Source: Bathymodiolus japonicus methanotrophic gill symbiont (GTDB lineage Bacteria; Pseudomonadota; Gammaproteobacteria; Methylococcales; Methylomonadaceae). Taken from it: a stretch of DNA of 48,173 bases. Below, piece after piece: positions 8,628-18,761 of the stretch. The translations under genes were made by a program, and so were the position numbers. Numbering within the stretch: the stretch's first letter is position 1; every line of letters begins with the position of its first letter. The stretch is from assembly GCF_019721995.1 (NCBI RefSeq), contig NZ_BLYC01000027.1, positions 1-48,173 on the forward strand. The letters run 5' to 3'. The notes beneath the pieces are model-generated. The model saw nothing but the letters and a program-made list of their open reading frames with translations. It was not told the origin of the DNA and did no database searches.

Positions 8628-8921
8628 CGCTGAAAATCAGGGAAACGGAGCCAAAGCGAAGTGATGATTTTTAGTCCGCGATAGCCGTAGGGCCGTTATT
8701 TTGTCGGAGTCTGAGCGTTAGCGAAGGTGGAGACAAAATAAAAGGCCATCCGACACGGCGTCAAGTCATTTGGAGCCTATGTTCCGACCCCTTGTTGGGT
8801 CGGGACGAGGTGACGAGGACGAATCGGGGCCGCCGGAGGCATAAGTGGTCGCGTTAAGTTTTTGCTGCTTGCTTGGGCTGGGATGCCCAAAACAAGCTTT
8901 CGCAAAAATAGCGACTCCCCG
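8628..8921 (+). repeat. B-type structured repeat (294 bp)
   Basis: Full B element. Its first about 50 bp are shared with the element at 26117 in the second module copy, and the same left flank (TCACATT) is used there. After AGTCCG the two diverge: this one continues with a B body, the other with an A-like body. Confidence 0.93.
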
Positions 8922-9045
8922 ATAGGAGAATGATTTCTTTTTCAAAATGACGCCATTTAAAACTAAGCATATGAACCTTATTTTATTCGAATTGAGACTC
9001 ATAATAGCAGGTAACACGGAGAAGTGAACTTTATGCGACAGAACC
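8922..9045 (-). mobile_element. Diverged IS6-like left-end relic
   Basis: Ends in TGCGACAGAACC at 9034-9045. The internal 100 bp align with the IS6 left end but carry many substitutions, so this comes from a related, not identical, IS. Confidence 0.7.
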
Positions 9046-9275
9046 TAATAAAGTCAGTTATCTATAACTGATGGTGCTGGTTATCGCGTATCTAAAACCG
9101 TCAATGACGTCATCACCCGCTATATCAATCATATAAACTTTGGCTTATCTCAAGTTGCTTTAGAAACCGATAATAACTACAGAGTAAAACGCCGATACAG
9201 TTATGGCATTGGTCGTACAGCCACATACGACTGGGACGCGGCTGAGGAAGATAAAAGTCAATACTATTTATATGA

Positions 9276-9739
9276 CTGAAGTTTCCCAATAATTATTTAT
9301 GGTAAAATTGAAACTATGCTACAACTATATGAAAAAAATAGTCTTTTCATTCGTTTCAAATGCTATTGCCTAAGGGGCAGGCGCGCCATGCTACCTCACG
9401 AAATTCCGGGACTCCTGTCGCCGTAATTCGTTCACCTACGCAGCGAATAGGAGATGCTCCAGCCGCCCTGCGTCCGCCACAGACTGAGCACAAAGCAGCT
9501 CAGTCATGGCTACCACAAATGGCTCTACGGCTATTCGGGATAAAATTTTAGCCTCCCTCGCGCGCTATCGCGCACTTCGGATTGGCAAATTTCCCTGCGC
9601 CTTCTGGAGACTATCAGCCCGTCCGGGGCTGACAGCGAATGAAGTAGGGGTTTGCTATAAACATGGCAAAACCACCTAAAATAAACCTCGATACACCAGC
9701 ATTGTGTATTTCAGCTACTCAATAATTGGGAAACTTCAG
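9276..9739. mobile_element. 204-bp MITE (CTGAAGTTTCCC ends) inside rhs, carrying an A repeat
   Basis: Terminal inverted repeats CTGAAGTTTCCCAATAATT and complement. Perfect 9-bp target duplications TTTATATGA lie at 9267-9275 and 9740-9748. Without the nested A repeat its length is 204 bp, the same as the uninterrupted copy at 37141-37344. Confidence 0.92.
9378..9637 (-). repeat. A-type structured repeat (260 bp) nested in the MITE
   Basis: The empty site is visible at 37141-37344 and 46904-47106. The insertion lies between AAGGGG and AATTAAG (here AATGAAG) with no duplication. Confidence 0.94.
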
Positions 9740-10477
9740 TTTATATGACGCTCCAGGGCGAAACGTAACTTCTACAGAAGACCGTTTAGGTAAGACGCGT
9801 AATCGTTATAAATACGGAAGTTTTGGCGAAGAAGTTAGTAGTACGGAAGTCCACAGTAATGATTTTAAGTATGCTGGCGAGCAAGCCGAAAGCGACACTG
9901 GGTTAATTTACCTGAGAGCCCGATACTACGATCCTGAAATTGGACGTTTTATATCAAGAGACCCTTTCTCTGGCTATATGTCCGTGCCTGAGTCTCAGAA
10001 TATGTATGCTTATGCGCATAATAATCCACTGAAGTTTATTGACCCTAGTGGGGAGTGCGTTGACACTCTGTGGGATGTGGCTAATGTCATCTATGATATA
10101 GGGAAAATTTCTTATGGCTATCTTAACAATAATCAACATGCTGTTTCATCAGGTTATTCCGATTTAGGTGCTGACCTATTCGCGTTAGCAATACCTGGCT
10201 TACCGGCAGGTGTTACTAAAGTTTTTAATGCCACAAAGCGTGTAAATATCCCTGCTAGAGACGCTGCAAAGGATCAGTTTCGAAAAGAAAGTAAGGGTTT
10301 AAAGTTGAAAACTATTAGAACGGGTAGGGATGGTTCTGGGAAAATTGTTGGGGTAGGTACAACGACGAGAAAAGGTCCAACGTATAGACCAAAGGGCGAT
10401 GGTTCTTATAGCGTAGGAAGGCCAAAAAAGGTGAAGCACTATCGCCCTGATGGTGATGGTTATACGGTGAATAATCG

Positions 10478-10744
10478 ATGATTGATCTATCTTCTATGCT
10501 GGAAGATTTTGAAGACGGACAAGATGTTTTGGTCAAGTTAAGAAATAATGACGAATATTTATTGTACGACTTTGAAATGGTAGATGAATCTATTTATGAT
10601 TGTGATGATGTAGTCATGGCGACGATCAGTAGTGTTATTAAGAGTGATTTTTGTTACAAAAACGGAACAAAAATTGAATTGTCAATAAACGATATTGTAG
10701 AATTGAAAGACCCATGCAATGAGTTTCAATATTTTTCTGGATAG
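10478..10744 (+). CDS. Candidate immunity protein for the Rhs toxin tip
   Basis: An 88-residue, strongly acidic protein beginning MIDLSSMLEDFEDGQDVLV. It starts inside the rhs stop codon (ATGA overlap) and has no membrane segment or signal peptide. Polymorphic Rhs toxins are normally followed at once by a small cognate immunity gene, and an acidic protein fits neutralising the basic toxin tail. The family is not recognised; the call rests on position, size and charge. Confidence 0.65.
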   Translation: MIDLSSMLEDFEDGQDVLVKLRNNDEYLLYDFEMVDESIYDCDDVVMATISSVIKSDFCYKNGTKIELSINDIVELKDPCNEFQYFSG

Positions 10745-11154
10745 CTTTCGAAAAAGTAGGGACTCCCCCGCACCTTTTTGAAGGGTTCTGTCCAGCCAGC
10801 CCTGACGCATGAACCTTGCAATATTCCGGTGTCTTATAGCATGCAAAACTTCTTCCTCATAGATCATCTTATTGTGCTCTATGTTATTTGCGGATTTCAC
10901 CAATGATGAGGGGAATCGTCTATTAAATGTGATTTGTACAAACGCAAGGCGCACTCCTCCTAAAAGGACTGTTCGCCCTCTGAAAATACAAGTACACAAA
11001 GAAATTATTCGATGTGAAATTCGGAAGGTTGCCGCAAAAACTGTGCGGCCCAATCGTTTCTAATCCACGGGCCGGTTAAGGTTCCTTTGACAAAAGAAAG
11101 AAACTCTCGAATCCCCATTTTTTTCACCCACTTCACCACGCGATGAGTGGCGAG
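10745..11154. other. Degenerate region, no recognised gene
   Basis: Broken frames on the minus strand (pieces such as GIREFLSFVKGTLTGPWIRN) suggest a decayed gene, but I cannot name its family. The left edge near 10785 and the right edge at 11155 both contain GGTTCTGT-like IS ends, so this is probably an old insertion remnant. Confidence 0.35.
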
Positions 11155-11418
11155 GGTTCTGTCGCAAAAAATAAATATTTGTGTGATAATCAACTGTAAC
11201 CTGTTTTTATGCAACCAATGGATAAGAAATCCTCTAGGAGAAAAACTTTCTCAGGCCATCCGATAAACTAGTGGGAAAGTCAGGTACCATATGACATTCG
11301 CGAGAATAATCACTTGAAAAGTCACACCCTTTTTAGTTGAACATGCGAACCTTCTTTGGCTGAAATTTAATCTTATGATCGTAGGTAATAGGCTGGTTTT
11401 GGGTTTTGCGACAGAACC
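11155..11418. mobile_element. 264-bp MITE with IS6-like ends
   Basis: Perfect 15-bp terminal inverted repeats GGTTCTGTCGCAAAA and complement enclose 264 bp without a transposase frame. No 8-bp target duplication is visible. A related right end occurs at 39655-39707. Confidence 0.75.
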
Positions 11419-11457
11419 AGAAAAGGCCATCTAGCACCTTGTAGACTATGTATTTAT

Positions 11458-13083
11458 CTAGGGTAAAGCTGGCAATCCTAGTTCCTCGAGAAATGTATTA
11501 TGCGTTTTGGTTGCTGTCAAAACCTTCTCTTCTAAGGATGTTAAATCATTGTGAACTTCTTTTAGGTCGATGATAGGCTCTGGCTTTGCCGTACTAACAT
11601 AACGTGAAATATTCAGGTTGAAATCATTTTTTTCAATTTCACGCATGTTTACACGGCGAGAATATCTCACTTCTTCAGTTCTGTACTGATAGCATTCGAC
11701 TATTTTTTTAATATCATTTGGCTCGCCATCTTTACCATCACGTAACCGATTCTGACGTTTGCCTTTTTCAAAATACTCGCTGGCATTAATAAACAATACA
11801 TCGTCGTATTTTTTGCATTTTTTTAGCACCAAAATACACACAGGAATCCCTGTTGAGAAAAATAGGTTGGCAGGCAAACCAATAACAGTATCGATATGGC
11901 CGTCTTTGAGTAGCTTAGTACGAATGCGGCTTTCTGCACCACCACGAAATAGCACGCCGTGAGGCAATATAATGGCCATCGTACCTTCGTCACTTAAAAA
12001 GCTAAAGCCATGTAATAAAAAAGCAAAATCAGCTGCCGATTTAGGAGCTAACCCATGACTTTTGAAGCGAAAATCTTCGCTTAACGACTCATTAGGTTCC
12101 CAACGGTAACTAAAAGGAGGATTTGCTACGACAGCATCTACCTTTAGCTTTTTAGCAGGGTTCATTTCATTAAGAAGGCTCCAATCATTGATCAGTGAAT
12201 CACCATGATAGATTTCAAATTCAGAATCCTTAACCCCATGCAGCAACATGTTCATACGGGCTAAGTTATACGTCGTAATGTTAGACTCTTGCCCGTATAT
12301 TTTACCAATACCGTTAGCGCCTAACTTATGGCGTACGTTTAACAATAACGAACCTGAACCACAGGCAAAATCGAGCACCTTATTTAATTTTTTCTTTTTG
12401 CCTGTGGTTGGCTCTTGGCTATCAAGGGTGACGATTTCAGACAAGATATTGGATAATTGTTGCGGCGTATAAAACTCACCCGCTTTTTTTCCAGAGCCTG
12501 CCGCAAACTCACCAATCAGGTATTCATAGGCATCACCCAATACATCACTATCGGTTGAAAAATCAGCAATGCCTTCTGCAATTTTTGAAATGATATTGCA
12601 GAGTTTAGCATTCCGGTCTTCGTGATTTTTACCCAGCTTTTCAGAATTTAAATTAATCTCTGAAAACAAGCCTTGGAAATTATCTCCAAAGGATTCGTTT
12701 TCAATGTATTTAAAACCATTCTGTAGGGTAACAAGCAAGTCAGCATCTTGTGTTCTAGCTAACTCTGCGATGCTGCTCCACAGGTATTCTGACTTAATCA
12801 CATAATGCACTTTACGGCGCATTTGCTTTTCAAACTCGGCAATATCCTCTGTATTTTTCTCATACCACACAGCCAAGGGGGAACGCTTATCGATTTCTTC
12901 AAGCTTAGGATAATCAGCGCCTAATTCTTTGTTGGCTGCTAACTCGTAGTTATCTGACAAATACCGTAAAAACAAAAACGACAACATATAATCCCGAAAG
13001 TCATCCGCATTCATTGCGCCACGTAATTGGTCGGCAATACCCCAAAGGGTTCTACCCAGCTCTTTGTGTTGTTCTTTTGTCAT
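11458..13083 (-). CDS. hsdM: Type I restriction-modification DNA methyltransferase HsdM
   Basis: 541 residues, full length for HsdM. The N-terminal helical domain (MTKEQHKELGRTLWGIADQL) is followed by the N6-adenine methyltransferase fold, with SAM motif DFACGSGSLLLN and catalytic motif NPPF in VVANPPFSYRW. It would methylate adenine at the site set by HsdS. Transcription would come from the right through hsdR-hsdS-hsdM. Since hsdS and hsdR next door are broken, the enzyme probably has no working specificity subunit here. The ATG at 13083 gives the standard HsdM start. Confidence 0.93.
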   Translation of the reverse strand: MTKEQHKELGRTLWGIADQLRGAMNADDFRDYMLSFLFLRYLSDNYELAANKELGADYPKLEEIDKRSPLAVWYEKNTEDIAEFEKQMRRKVHYVIKSEYLWSSIAELARTQDADLLVTLQNGFKYIENESFGDNFQGLFSEINLNSEKLGKNHEDRNAKLCNIISKIAEGIADFSTDSDVLGDAYEYLIGEFAAGSGKKAGEFYTPQQLSNILSEIVTLDSQEPTTGKKKKLNKVLDFACGSGSLLLNVRHKLGANGIGKIYGQESNITTYNLARMNMLLHGVKDSEFEIYHGDSLINDWSLLNEMNPAKKLKVDAVVANPPFSYRWEPNESLSEDFRFKSHGLAPKSAADFAFLLHGFSFLSDEGTMAIILPHGVLFRGGAESRIRTKLLKDGHIDTVIGLPANLFFSTGIPVCILVLKKCKKYDDVLFINASEYFEKGKRQNRLRDGKDGEPNDIKKIVECYQYRTEEVRYSRRVNMREIEKNDFNLNISRYVSTAKPEPIIDLKEVHNDLTSLEEKVLTATKTHNTFLEELGLPALP

Positions 13084-13249
13084 GATTAGGTTGACTCTTC
13101 TATGTTTTTATCTATTTGCTTAGGGAATAGCTCAGGATTAAACCTGTAATTAGTCATAAATCCCCTAATATTTATTTGAAATACTTTTTGTTTTTACCCT
13201 GATTAGTGCATTTGTGTAACCAGCGAGTCTAAATAGGTTGATTGATTGT

Positions 13250-14466
13250 TTACATATACTCCTCGTTATCGACGGGGAATAGCTGCTGCATCAGGCCTTT
13301 CTTATGATCTTTGAGTGATTCTATTTTTTTGGCTTGGGCGGTGATGAAATCGTCTATGGAAGATAGACAATCGGCGATTTTTTGTTGTTCTCCTGTTTTG
13401 GTGTAGTGGAAAATACAAAAAAAACTCTGTTTTTCCTTTAGATCTAAATTTTTGCCTTTCCATGAATTCATATCGAGATGTCTCTAGCATGTATCAGTAT
13501 TTGATAACAAATAGCGACTCAAGCAGTCTTTCTTTTGTTTAATATGCTACCATCGAACCGCATACCTTCCGTTACAAACTTTAAAATGAGTTATCATCCA
13601 AAAATAATCAAGCCTATAAATCAACTTTTGATCGCTTTATTGTATTTGCTCTCATATCTTCTACGGAAAATTATTTGTGCATTCCTGATCAATCACATGG
13701 GAATAAGTTCTGAGCTAAGTACCGCTGTTCAGTAGAACTTTGGGGTGGTCATGACGTTTCCATTTAACATGAACTACTCCGATCTTCTCCTCCCACTCCC
13801 TTGCATCCCGAAACTCAGGAAAGCGAAGTTTTGGAACAGTTTCACCTTCAGCAGGGAATAGCTGCTGCATCAGGCCTTTCTTATGATCTTTGAGTGATTC
13901 TATTTTTTTGGCTTGGGCGGTGATGAGATCGTCTATGGAAGATAGGCAGTCGGCTATTTTTTGTTGTTCTGGCAGTGTTGGAATACGGAAACAGTATTTT
14001 ATGAATTTTCCACCGTTTAAGAATTTCGTTGCTACCCTTAATCAAGCGAGCCACTTGCCTAACGTATGCATAGGGTATAAAAGTTTCAAAAACAAAATCA
14101 CATCTTTAGCTCTTAAAATGCATGCACTGTGTTACCCAAGCCATTACCTTACATATGCAGTCCATAACGCACCACCCATTTCTGCACAAATCAAAGAATA
14201 TCGTAGTTTGAAGATTAGCTCTTTAATATCATAACAAAACGTTATTTCGAAATCATCTTACCACTGACATGAATACTATAAAACCCTTTTTCCGTTACTC
14301 TTATGTCATTCGCATATATGTAGTCCTATAAAATTTTCCATAACGGCTAAGTTTAAACTCTTTTTTTCCACCCTCCCTTTGCATCCCAGAAACTCAGGAA
14401 AACCGAAGTTGGGGAACAGTTTCACCTTCAGCGGGGAGTAGCTGCTGCGTCAGGCCTTTTTTACTC
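13250..14466 (-). pseudogene. hsdS: Type I specificity subunit HsdS, decayed and rearranged
   Basis: The conserved HsdS coiled-coil/linker (ITAQAKKIESLKDHKKGLMQQLFP) occurs in three versions: at 13262-13400 (C-terminal, ending PVDNEEYM), at 13842-13975 and, partly, at 14350-14460. The short linker QQLFPAEGETVP..RF follows in the upper two. Between them lie two target-recognition-domain-like stretches (about 13410-13780 and 13980-14340) with stops and frameshifts. This is the two-TRD layout of HsdS with repeats that could recombine. No single frame spans it, so DNA specificity is lost. Confidence 0.75.
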
Positions 14467-16758
14467 TTCTTACTCATACGCCGATAACCCCGAAATTTCA
14501 CGCCCTTGCGCCAGTTTATGTAAATGTGGCGCTAAGTCTTCCATTAATGCCGATTCTTTTTTTATGCGTGCTTTCCACCCCAGTTCTAACGGTGACAATA
14601 AATCACTTAAATGCTCACCATCAAAAATCATGCGCTTCATAATCGTATCAACAAATCCCTGTAGGTGTTGTGGCTGTAGGTCATATTTTATAGCTAGAAT
14701 GCTTATTTCATTGGCAGCTTTATCTGCCTTAAAATCTTGGTAGCCCGCGTGGATTTGATTTTCATCTAGTTTTTCGCCAACCTTGAGGCTGTTGATATAA
14801 TCAATAATATCTTCACTTTCTTCCATTAGGTTTGCCTGGCTACTAATCATGTTGATTAGTTCTTTGCGTGTCATTTTTTCTTTGTTGCTGTCTTGGGTGG
14901 ATTTGGCGATTAATCCCATAATGAAATCGTAATCGATCACAGCAGAAGCAAAGATCACCAATTCAAAATCTAATTGTTGCACTTCGATCTCAATACCTTC
15001 ACCATCTTTATCTTGCTTGCGCTTAAGGTCTTTGGCTATTTCTAAGTAAGCACTTTTAAAGCCTCGCAAGTTATCGATAGATAAAGCAGTCTCTATGTGT
15101 TGCTGTTCCTCATCACTAAGCTCAGTGTATTGCTCAATTTGGGTATTGAGCTTTTGCACGGTTTTAAAGTGGTTAATAAACTCAGCTTTGGCAATATCAC
15201 CTTTTAGATTAGCCACTTCTGACGGGCTACAATCCAGCCCTTTTCCTTGCATAAAAGTATCTAGTGTTTCGATGGATTTTTGGTAATTTTTAACTGCTAC
15301 AGGGGAAGAATCTACTAACCAGATTTCTTTAGCACGGTTTTTAGCCGCCCCTGAGAAAAGCTCGATAGCGGCGTTAACTTCAGTTTCTTGCCCACGAAAA
15401 TCGAGAATATTACCCCAAGGCTTACTGTCATTAAGGACGCGATTTGTCCGCGAGAAGGCTTGAATTAAGCCGTGGTATTTTAAGTTTTTATCCACGTAAA
15501 GTGTATTAAGGAATTTAGAGTCAAACCCTGTCAGTAACATATCCACTACAATGACAATATCAATTTTATTTTTGTGGGGGAAACCGGCATTGCTGTATTT
15601 TTGGTCTTTAATGCGTTGCTGTACATCTTGGTAGTAAAGATCAAATTCGTTAATTTTATGGTTAGTGCCATATTGCTGATTATAGTTGGCAATAATTTCT
15701 TTAAGAGCTTCTTTTTTCTTTTCTGGCTCTACTTGGTTGTCCGCTTTTTCTTGCGGCAAGTCTTCTTGTAGTTGTTTAATATCTTTGCTGTTTTTATCTA
15801 CATTGCTATTATCTGAGTTGGTTTTATCTTTCGCTCCCCTTTGAGCAGGCGGTGAGAATACGCATGCAATATTCAGAGGCGTAAAGTTCTGATCTTCGAC
15901 TTGCTGCTGTTCTTGTTGAATTTTGAATTCTTCAACATAGTCTATCGCATGGTTAATAGAAGCGGTTGCCAGTACTGCATTAAAGCGGCGGTGATTGGTT
16001 ACTGCGGCGTGCTTTGCCAATATCTCTTTTACCACGGCATCAGTCGGTAGGCTCTCACTTTTTTGTTTTTTACTATTATGTCCTTCGCCAAAATAATCAA
16101 TATGAAAGCTGAGTACATTTCTATCGTCAATGGCATTGGTAATGGTGTAGGCGTGCAACTCTTTTTCAAATATATCTTTGGTCGTTTTAAAGCTAGCTTT
16201 TTCTTTTTCAAATACATCATCGGTCGTTTTAAATGATCCGTCTGTACCATCCACTTGTGTGTAGCTTGAGTTAAGATCAAAAATGGGTGTGCCAGTAAAG
16301 CCAAAAAGCTGTGATTTTGGGAAGAATTTTTTAATGGATTTATGGTTTTCACCGAATTGCGAACGGTGGCATTCGTCAAAGATAAACACAACCCGCTTGT
16401 TCCGCAGGGGAGATAAACGCTCTTTGTAGGTTTGTTTTGCCCTCTTTAAGCCTGCTTTTATTCCGTTTGCTATTTTCGTCCAGTGCTAACCCCAGTTTTT
16501 GAATGGTCGTGACAATGATCTTATCGGCGTAGTCTTCAGATAACATGCGCCGAACAAGCGTTTCAGTATTGGTATTTTCTTCTACACAACTTTCTTGAAA
16601 CTTATTAAATTCTTCACGGGTTTGACGATCTAAATCCTTTCGATCAACTACAAATAAGCATTTTTCAATATTTGAATTGTCTTTGAGTAGCGTAGAGGCT
16701 TTAAAGGATGTTAGTGTTTTCCCTGATCCAGTGGTGTGCCAAATATAGCCATTTCCAA

Positions 16759-17018
16759 CGCTGTCAGCCCCGGACGGGCTGATAGTCTCCAGAAGGCGCA
16801 GGGAAATTTGCCAATCCGAAGTGCGCGATAGCGCGCGAGGGATGCTAAAATTTTATCCCGAATAGCCGTAGAGCCATTTGTGGTAGCCATGACTGAGCTG
16901 CTTTGTGCTCAGTCTGTGGCGGACGCAGGGCGGCTGGAGCATCTCCTATTCGCTGCGTAGGTGAACGAATTACGGCGACAGGAGTCCCGGAATTTCGTGA
17001 GGTAGCATGGCGCGCCTG
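16759..17018 (+). repeat. A-type structured repeat (260 bp) in hsdR
   Basis: Full A element with upstream flank TTTCCAA. It separates the hsdR codons for CIQQN from those for NGYIWHTTGSGKT. Confidence 0.93.
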
Positions 17019-17110
17019 GGTTTTGTTGGATGCAGTCAACGATGGCTTTAACCGCATATATTTGATATGGCCGCATCATCAGTTTTCGTTCTGACTCCAC
17101 AAGTACCATT

Positions 17111-17404
17111 CGGGGAGTCGCTATTTTTGCGAAAGCTTGTTTTGGGCATCCCAGCCCAAGCAAGCAGCAAAAACTTAACGCGACCACTTATGCCTCCGGC
17201 GGCCCCGATTCGTCCTCGTCACCTCGTCCCGACCCAACAAGGGGTCGGAACATAGGCTCCAAATGACTTGACGCCGTGTCGGATGGCCTTTTATTTTGTC
17301 TCCACCTTCGCTAACGCTCAGACTCCGACAAAATAACGGCCCTACGGCTATCGCGGACTAAAAATCATCACTTCGCTTAGGCTCCGTTTCCCTGATTTTC
17401 AGCG
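17111..17404 (-). repeat. B-type structured repeat (294 bp) in hsdR
   Basis: Full B element. The hsdR codons on its two sides are not adjacent in any normal HsdR, so its arrival or later recombination removed a sizeable internal part of the gene. Confidence 0.92.
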
Positions 17405-17666
17405 AATGTAGGGGAGTTCCATCTTCCCGTCGAAAATATCCTGTTTCTCGCAATGTTTTTGATGCTTTAAATACGTCCTCGGTGACAATCTCATCTCGTA
17501 GGCGAGCGAACTCAGACTCAGTGAGGCTTACACTATTTAGCACTTCGAACTTTTTACGGAAATTTTTCTCAAGTGCGAACTTGTCACAAATATCATCCCG
17601 ATATGTATACTTGAGATCTACTAGCTTCCCAATTAACCTCTCTTCAATATTTTTTTCTTTTGTCAT

Positions 17667-17880
17667 CTATATTCACTCAATTAACACAATGGATAGTGGG
17701 CAAAGTTGATATTGTTTCAATAAACGTAATCTGGACATATATGGACGAAAGTCTCTGTAACCCTAGTGGTGAACAAGTATATTACAACTTAAGATAACCG
17801 CGCCCTGTGGGCGGGGGTAAAAAAAGCTTTGCGTAAAGGTCTGCTCAAGAGTATCAATTAGTTAAGTTGTTCCCGCAATC
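17667..17880. other. hsdR upstream region
   Basis: No gene seen. A G+C hairpin (CGCCC/GGGCG, near 17800-17815) stands out in otherwise A+T-rich DNA. It should contain the hsdR promoter, but I cannot fix its boxes. Confidence 0.35.
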
Positions 17881-18159
17881 GCTGAAAATCATGGAAACGG
17901 AGCTTAGCGAAGTGGTGATTTTTAGTCCCTGATAGGCGACAGGGCAATTCGCTGATTCGACGTGTGCTAGCAGCACGCGAGAGGAGCAAGAATTGCATTC
18001 CGAATAGCCGTCCAGCCAGTGAGGTAGTAATGACGAAGCGGCTTTTGTGCGTAGTCGTTGCGGACGCAGGGCGTTCAGGGCATCTCCCATCCGCTGCGTA
18101 GGTGAACGAATTATGGCGATAGGAGTCCCGGAATTTCGTGAGGTAGCATGGCGCGCCTG
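17881..18159 (+). repeat. Hybrid structured repeat: B-type head, A-type body and tail (279 bp)
   Basis: It begins with the B head (CGCTGAAAATCA ... TGATTTTTAG), then continues with a diverged A body and the standard A tail ending GGCGCGCCTG. Its body hairpin GTGTGCT/AGCACGC replaces the A element's GTGCGC/GCGCGC with pairing maintained. Confidence 0.9.
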
Positions 18160-18350
18160 TTAACCAGGAGAAACAAATGAGCAGATTCCAAAAATTATCA
18201 CATTTTGAAGATAAAACGAAAGTTCCATTATCGGCCTAATTAACTGGCTCTTGATCTTTACCCCTTTGAAAGCAAGAAAATATAGGCCGTAATCGCTTGA
18301 GGTTGCCCGCTGGTGCGTTTTTATCGCTTAAATGTACGAGATTATCAACC
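18160..18350. other. Spacer with no recognised gene
   Basis: A short frame starts at 18176 (MSRFQKLSHFEDKTKVPLSA) and stops after about 21 codons. No family is recognised. Confidence 0.3.
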
Positions 18351-18532
18351 CTATTCAAAACCTTTTAAAATCGCTTGCTGTGCTTTTTCTTGGTAGATAT
18401 TTTGATAATGTGCGATTGCTTCGGAAATTGTGAGGGCTGACAGCTCCAAGGCTTCAAGTTCTCTTTAACTGCTTGATGATGAAAAGGCGGTGCTGTGTCG
18501 ATCGGGTCGGCGGTTGTTGCCTGATTACTCAC
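18351..18532 (-). pseudogene. Small plasmid gene, frameshifted, unknown function
   Basis: From GTG 18532 the frame reads MSNQATTADPIDTAPPFHH. After a one-base slip it continues LEALELSALTISEAIAHYQN and ends KGFE at 18351. The start overlaps the stop of a preceding frame, suggesting an operon of small plasmid genes. The product is not recognised. Confidence 0.4.
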
Positions 18533-18606
18533 TTACTGTCCAGCCAGTCGATTAAATCCATTTGCTCCATGCGCTCGGCTTTCTTTTTTTGGATATTTTG
18601 GAAACG
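18529..18606 (-). pseudogene. 3' end of a small plasmid gene
   Basis: Frame ending KKKAERMEQMDLIDWLDSK, with its stop codon overlapping the start of the next frame at 18532. The upstream part is not found. Family unknown. Confidence 0.35.
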
Positions 18607-18639
18607 ATGATAAATACAGATTTTTAATTTTGACTTAAC

Positions 18640-18648
18640 TTATCCACA
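18640..18648 (+). promoter_or_regulatory. DnaA box
   Basis: Perfect TTATCCACA in A+T-rich DNA between the RPA replicon and the small plasmid genes. Consistent with a plasmid origin region, but no iterons lie next to it. Confidence 0.55.
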
Positions 18649-18761
18649 AGGCACTTTTACAAGGTTAAATATAAAAGGTTAAATAAAGGAAAGGATAGGG
18701 GATTTTTGCAAGCAAAAAAGATGTTATATATCAATAATATAGAGTTAAAATAATTTTTTAT

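Larger units (their letters stand above)
9046..10481 (+). pseudogene. Rhs/YD-repeat protein, C-terminal part with polymorphic toxin tip, interrupted
   Basis: The frame starting near 9061 (TDGAGYRVSK...) continues after 9740 with YDAPGRNVTS and the Rhs core signature YLRARYYDPEIGRFISRDP, then AYAHNNPLKFIDPSG, the classical end of the conserved core. The following roughly 145 residues are a variable C-terminal toxin candidate: a small hydrophobic patch (LFALAIPGLPAG) and then a basic, Gly-rich tail (TTTRKGPTYRPKGDGSYSVG). A 204-bp MITE with 9-bp target duplications (TTTATATGA), itself carrying an A repeat, splits the frame. The 5' bulk is missing at an IS6 end. The toxin tip is intact in 9740-10481 and overlaps the next gene by 4 bp. 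Toxin chemistry is not recognisable to me. Confidence 0.82.
14470..17666 (-). pseudogene. hsdR: Type I restriction subunit HsdR, interrupted by two repeats and a frameshift
   Basis: The N-terminal piece (17405-17666, starting MTKEKNIEERLIGKLVDLKY, with NSVSLTESEFARLRDEIVTEDVF) is cut at GTPLH by a B repeat. After the repeat the frame resumes at LVESERKLMMRPYQIYAVKA, so the intervening part of the endonuclease domain is gone. An A repeat (16759-17018) splits QQN from the Walker A segment HTTGSGKTLTSF. A frameshift lies near 16440-16480. The large 14470-16389 part keeps the DECH box (VFIFDECHRSQFGEN), FTGTP and the helicase C domain (DMLLTGFDSKFLNTLY). It is an ATP-dependent translocase and restriction subunit, now inactive. 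Confidence 0.88.

Noticed and set aside
10872-11063. Plus-strand frame in the degenerate region after the immunity gene
   Set aside because: The overlapping minus-strand frames look equally or more protein-like; neither matches a family I know.
16903-17094. Recurring 60-100-residue frames inside A elements (also near 9360, 24595, 40318 and 43618)
   Set aside because: The same peptides appear only because the repeat is copied; they start or stop in flanking DNA, lack ribosome binding sites and differ in frame use between copies.
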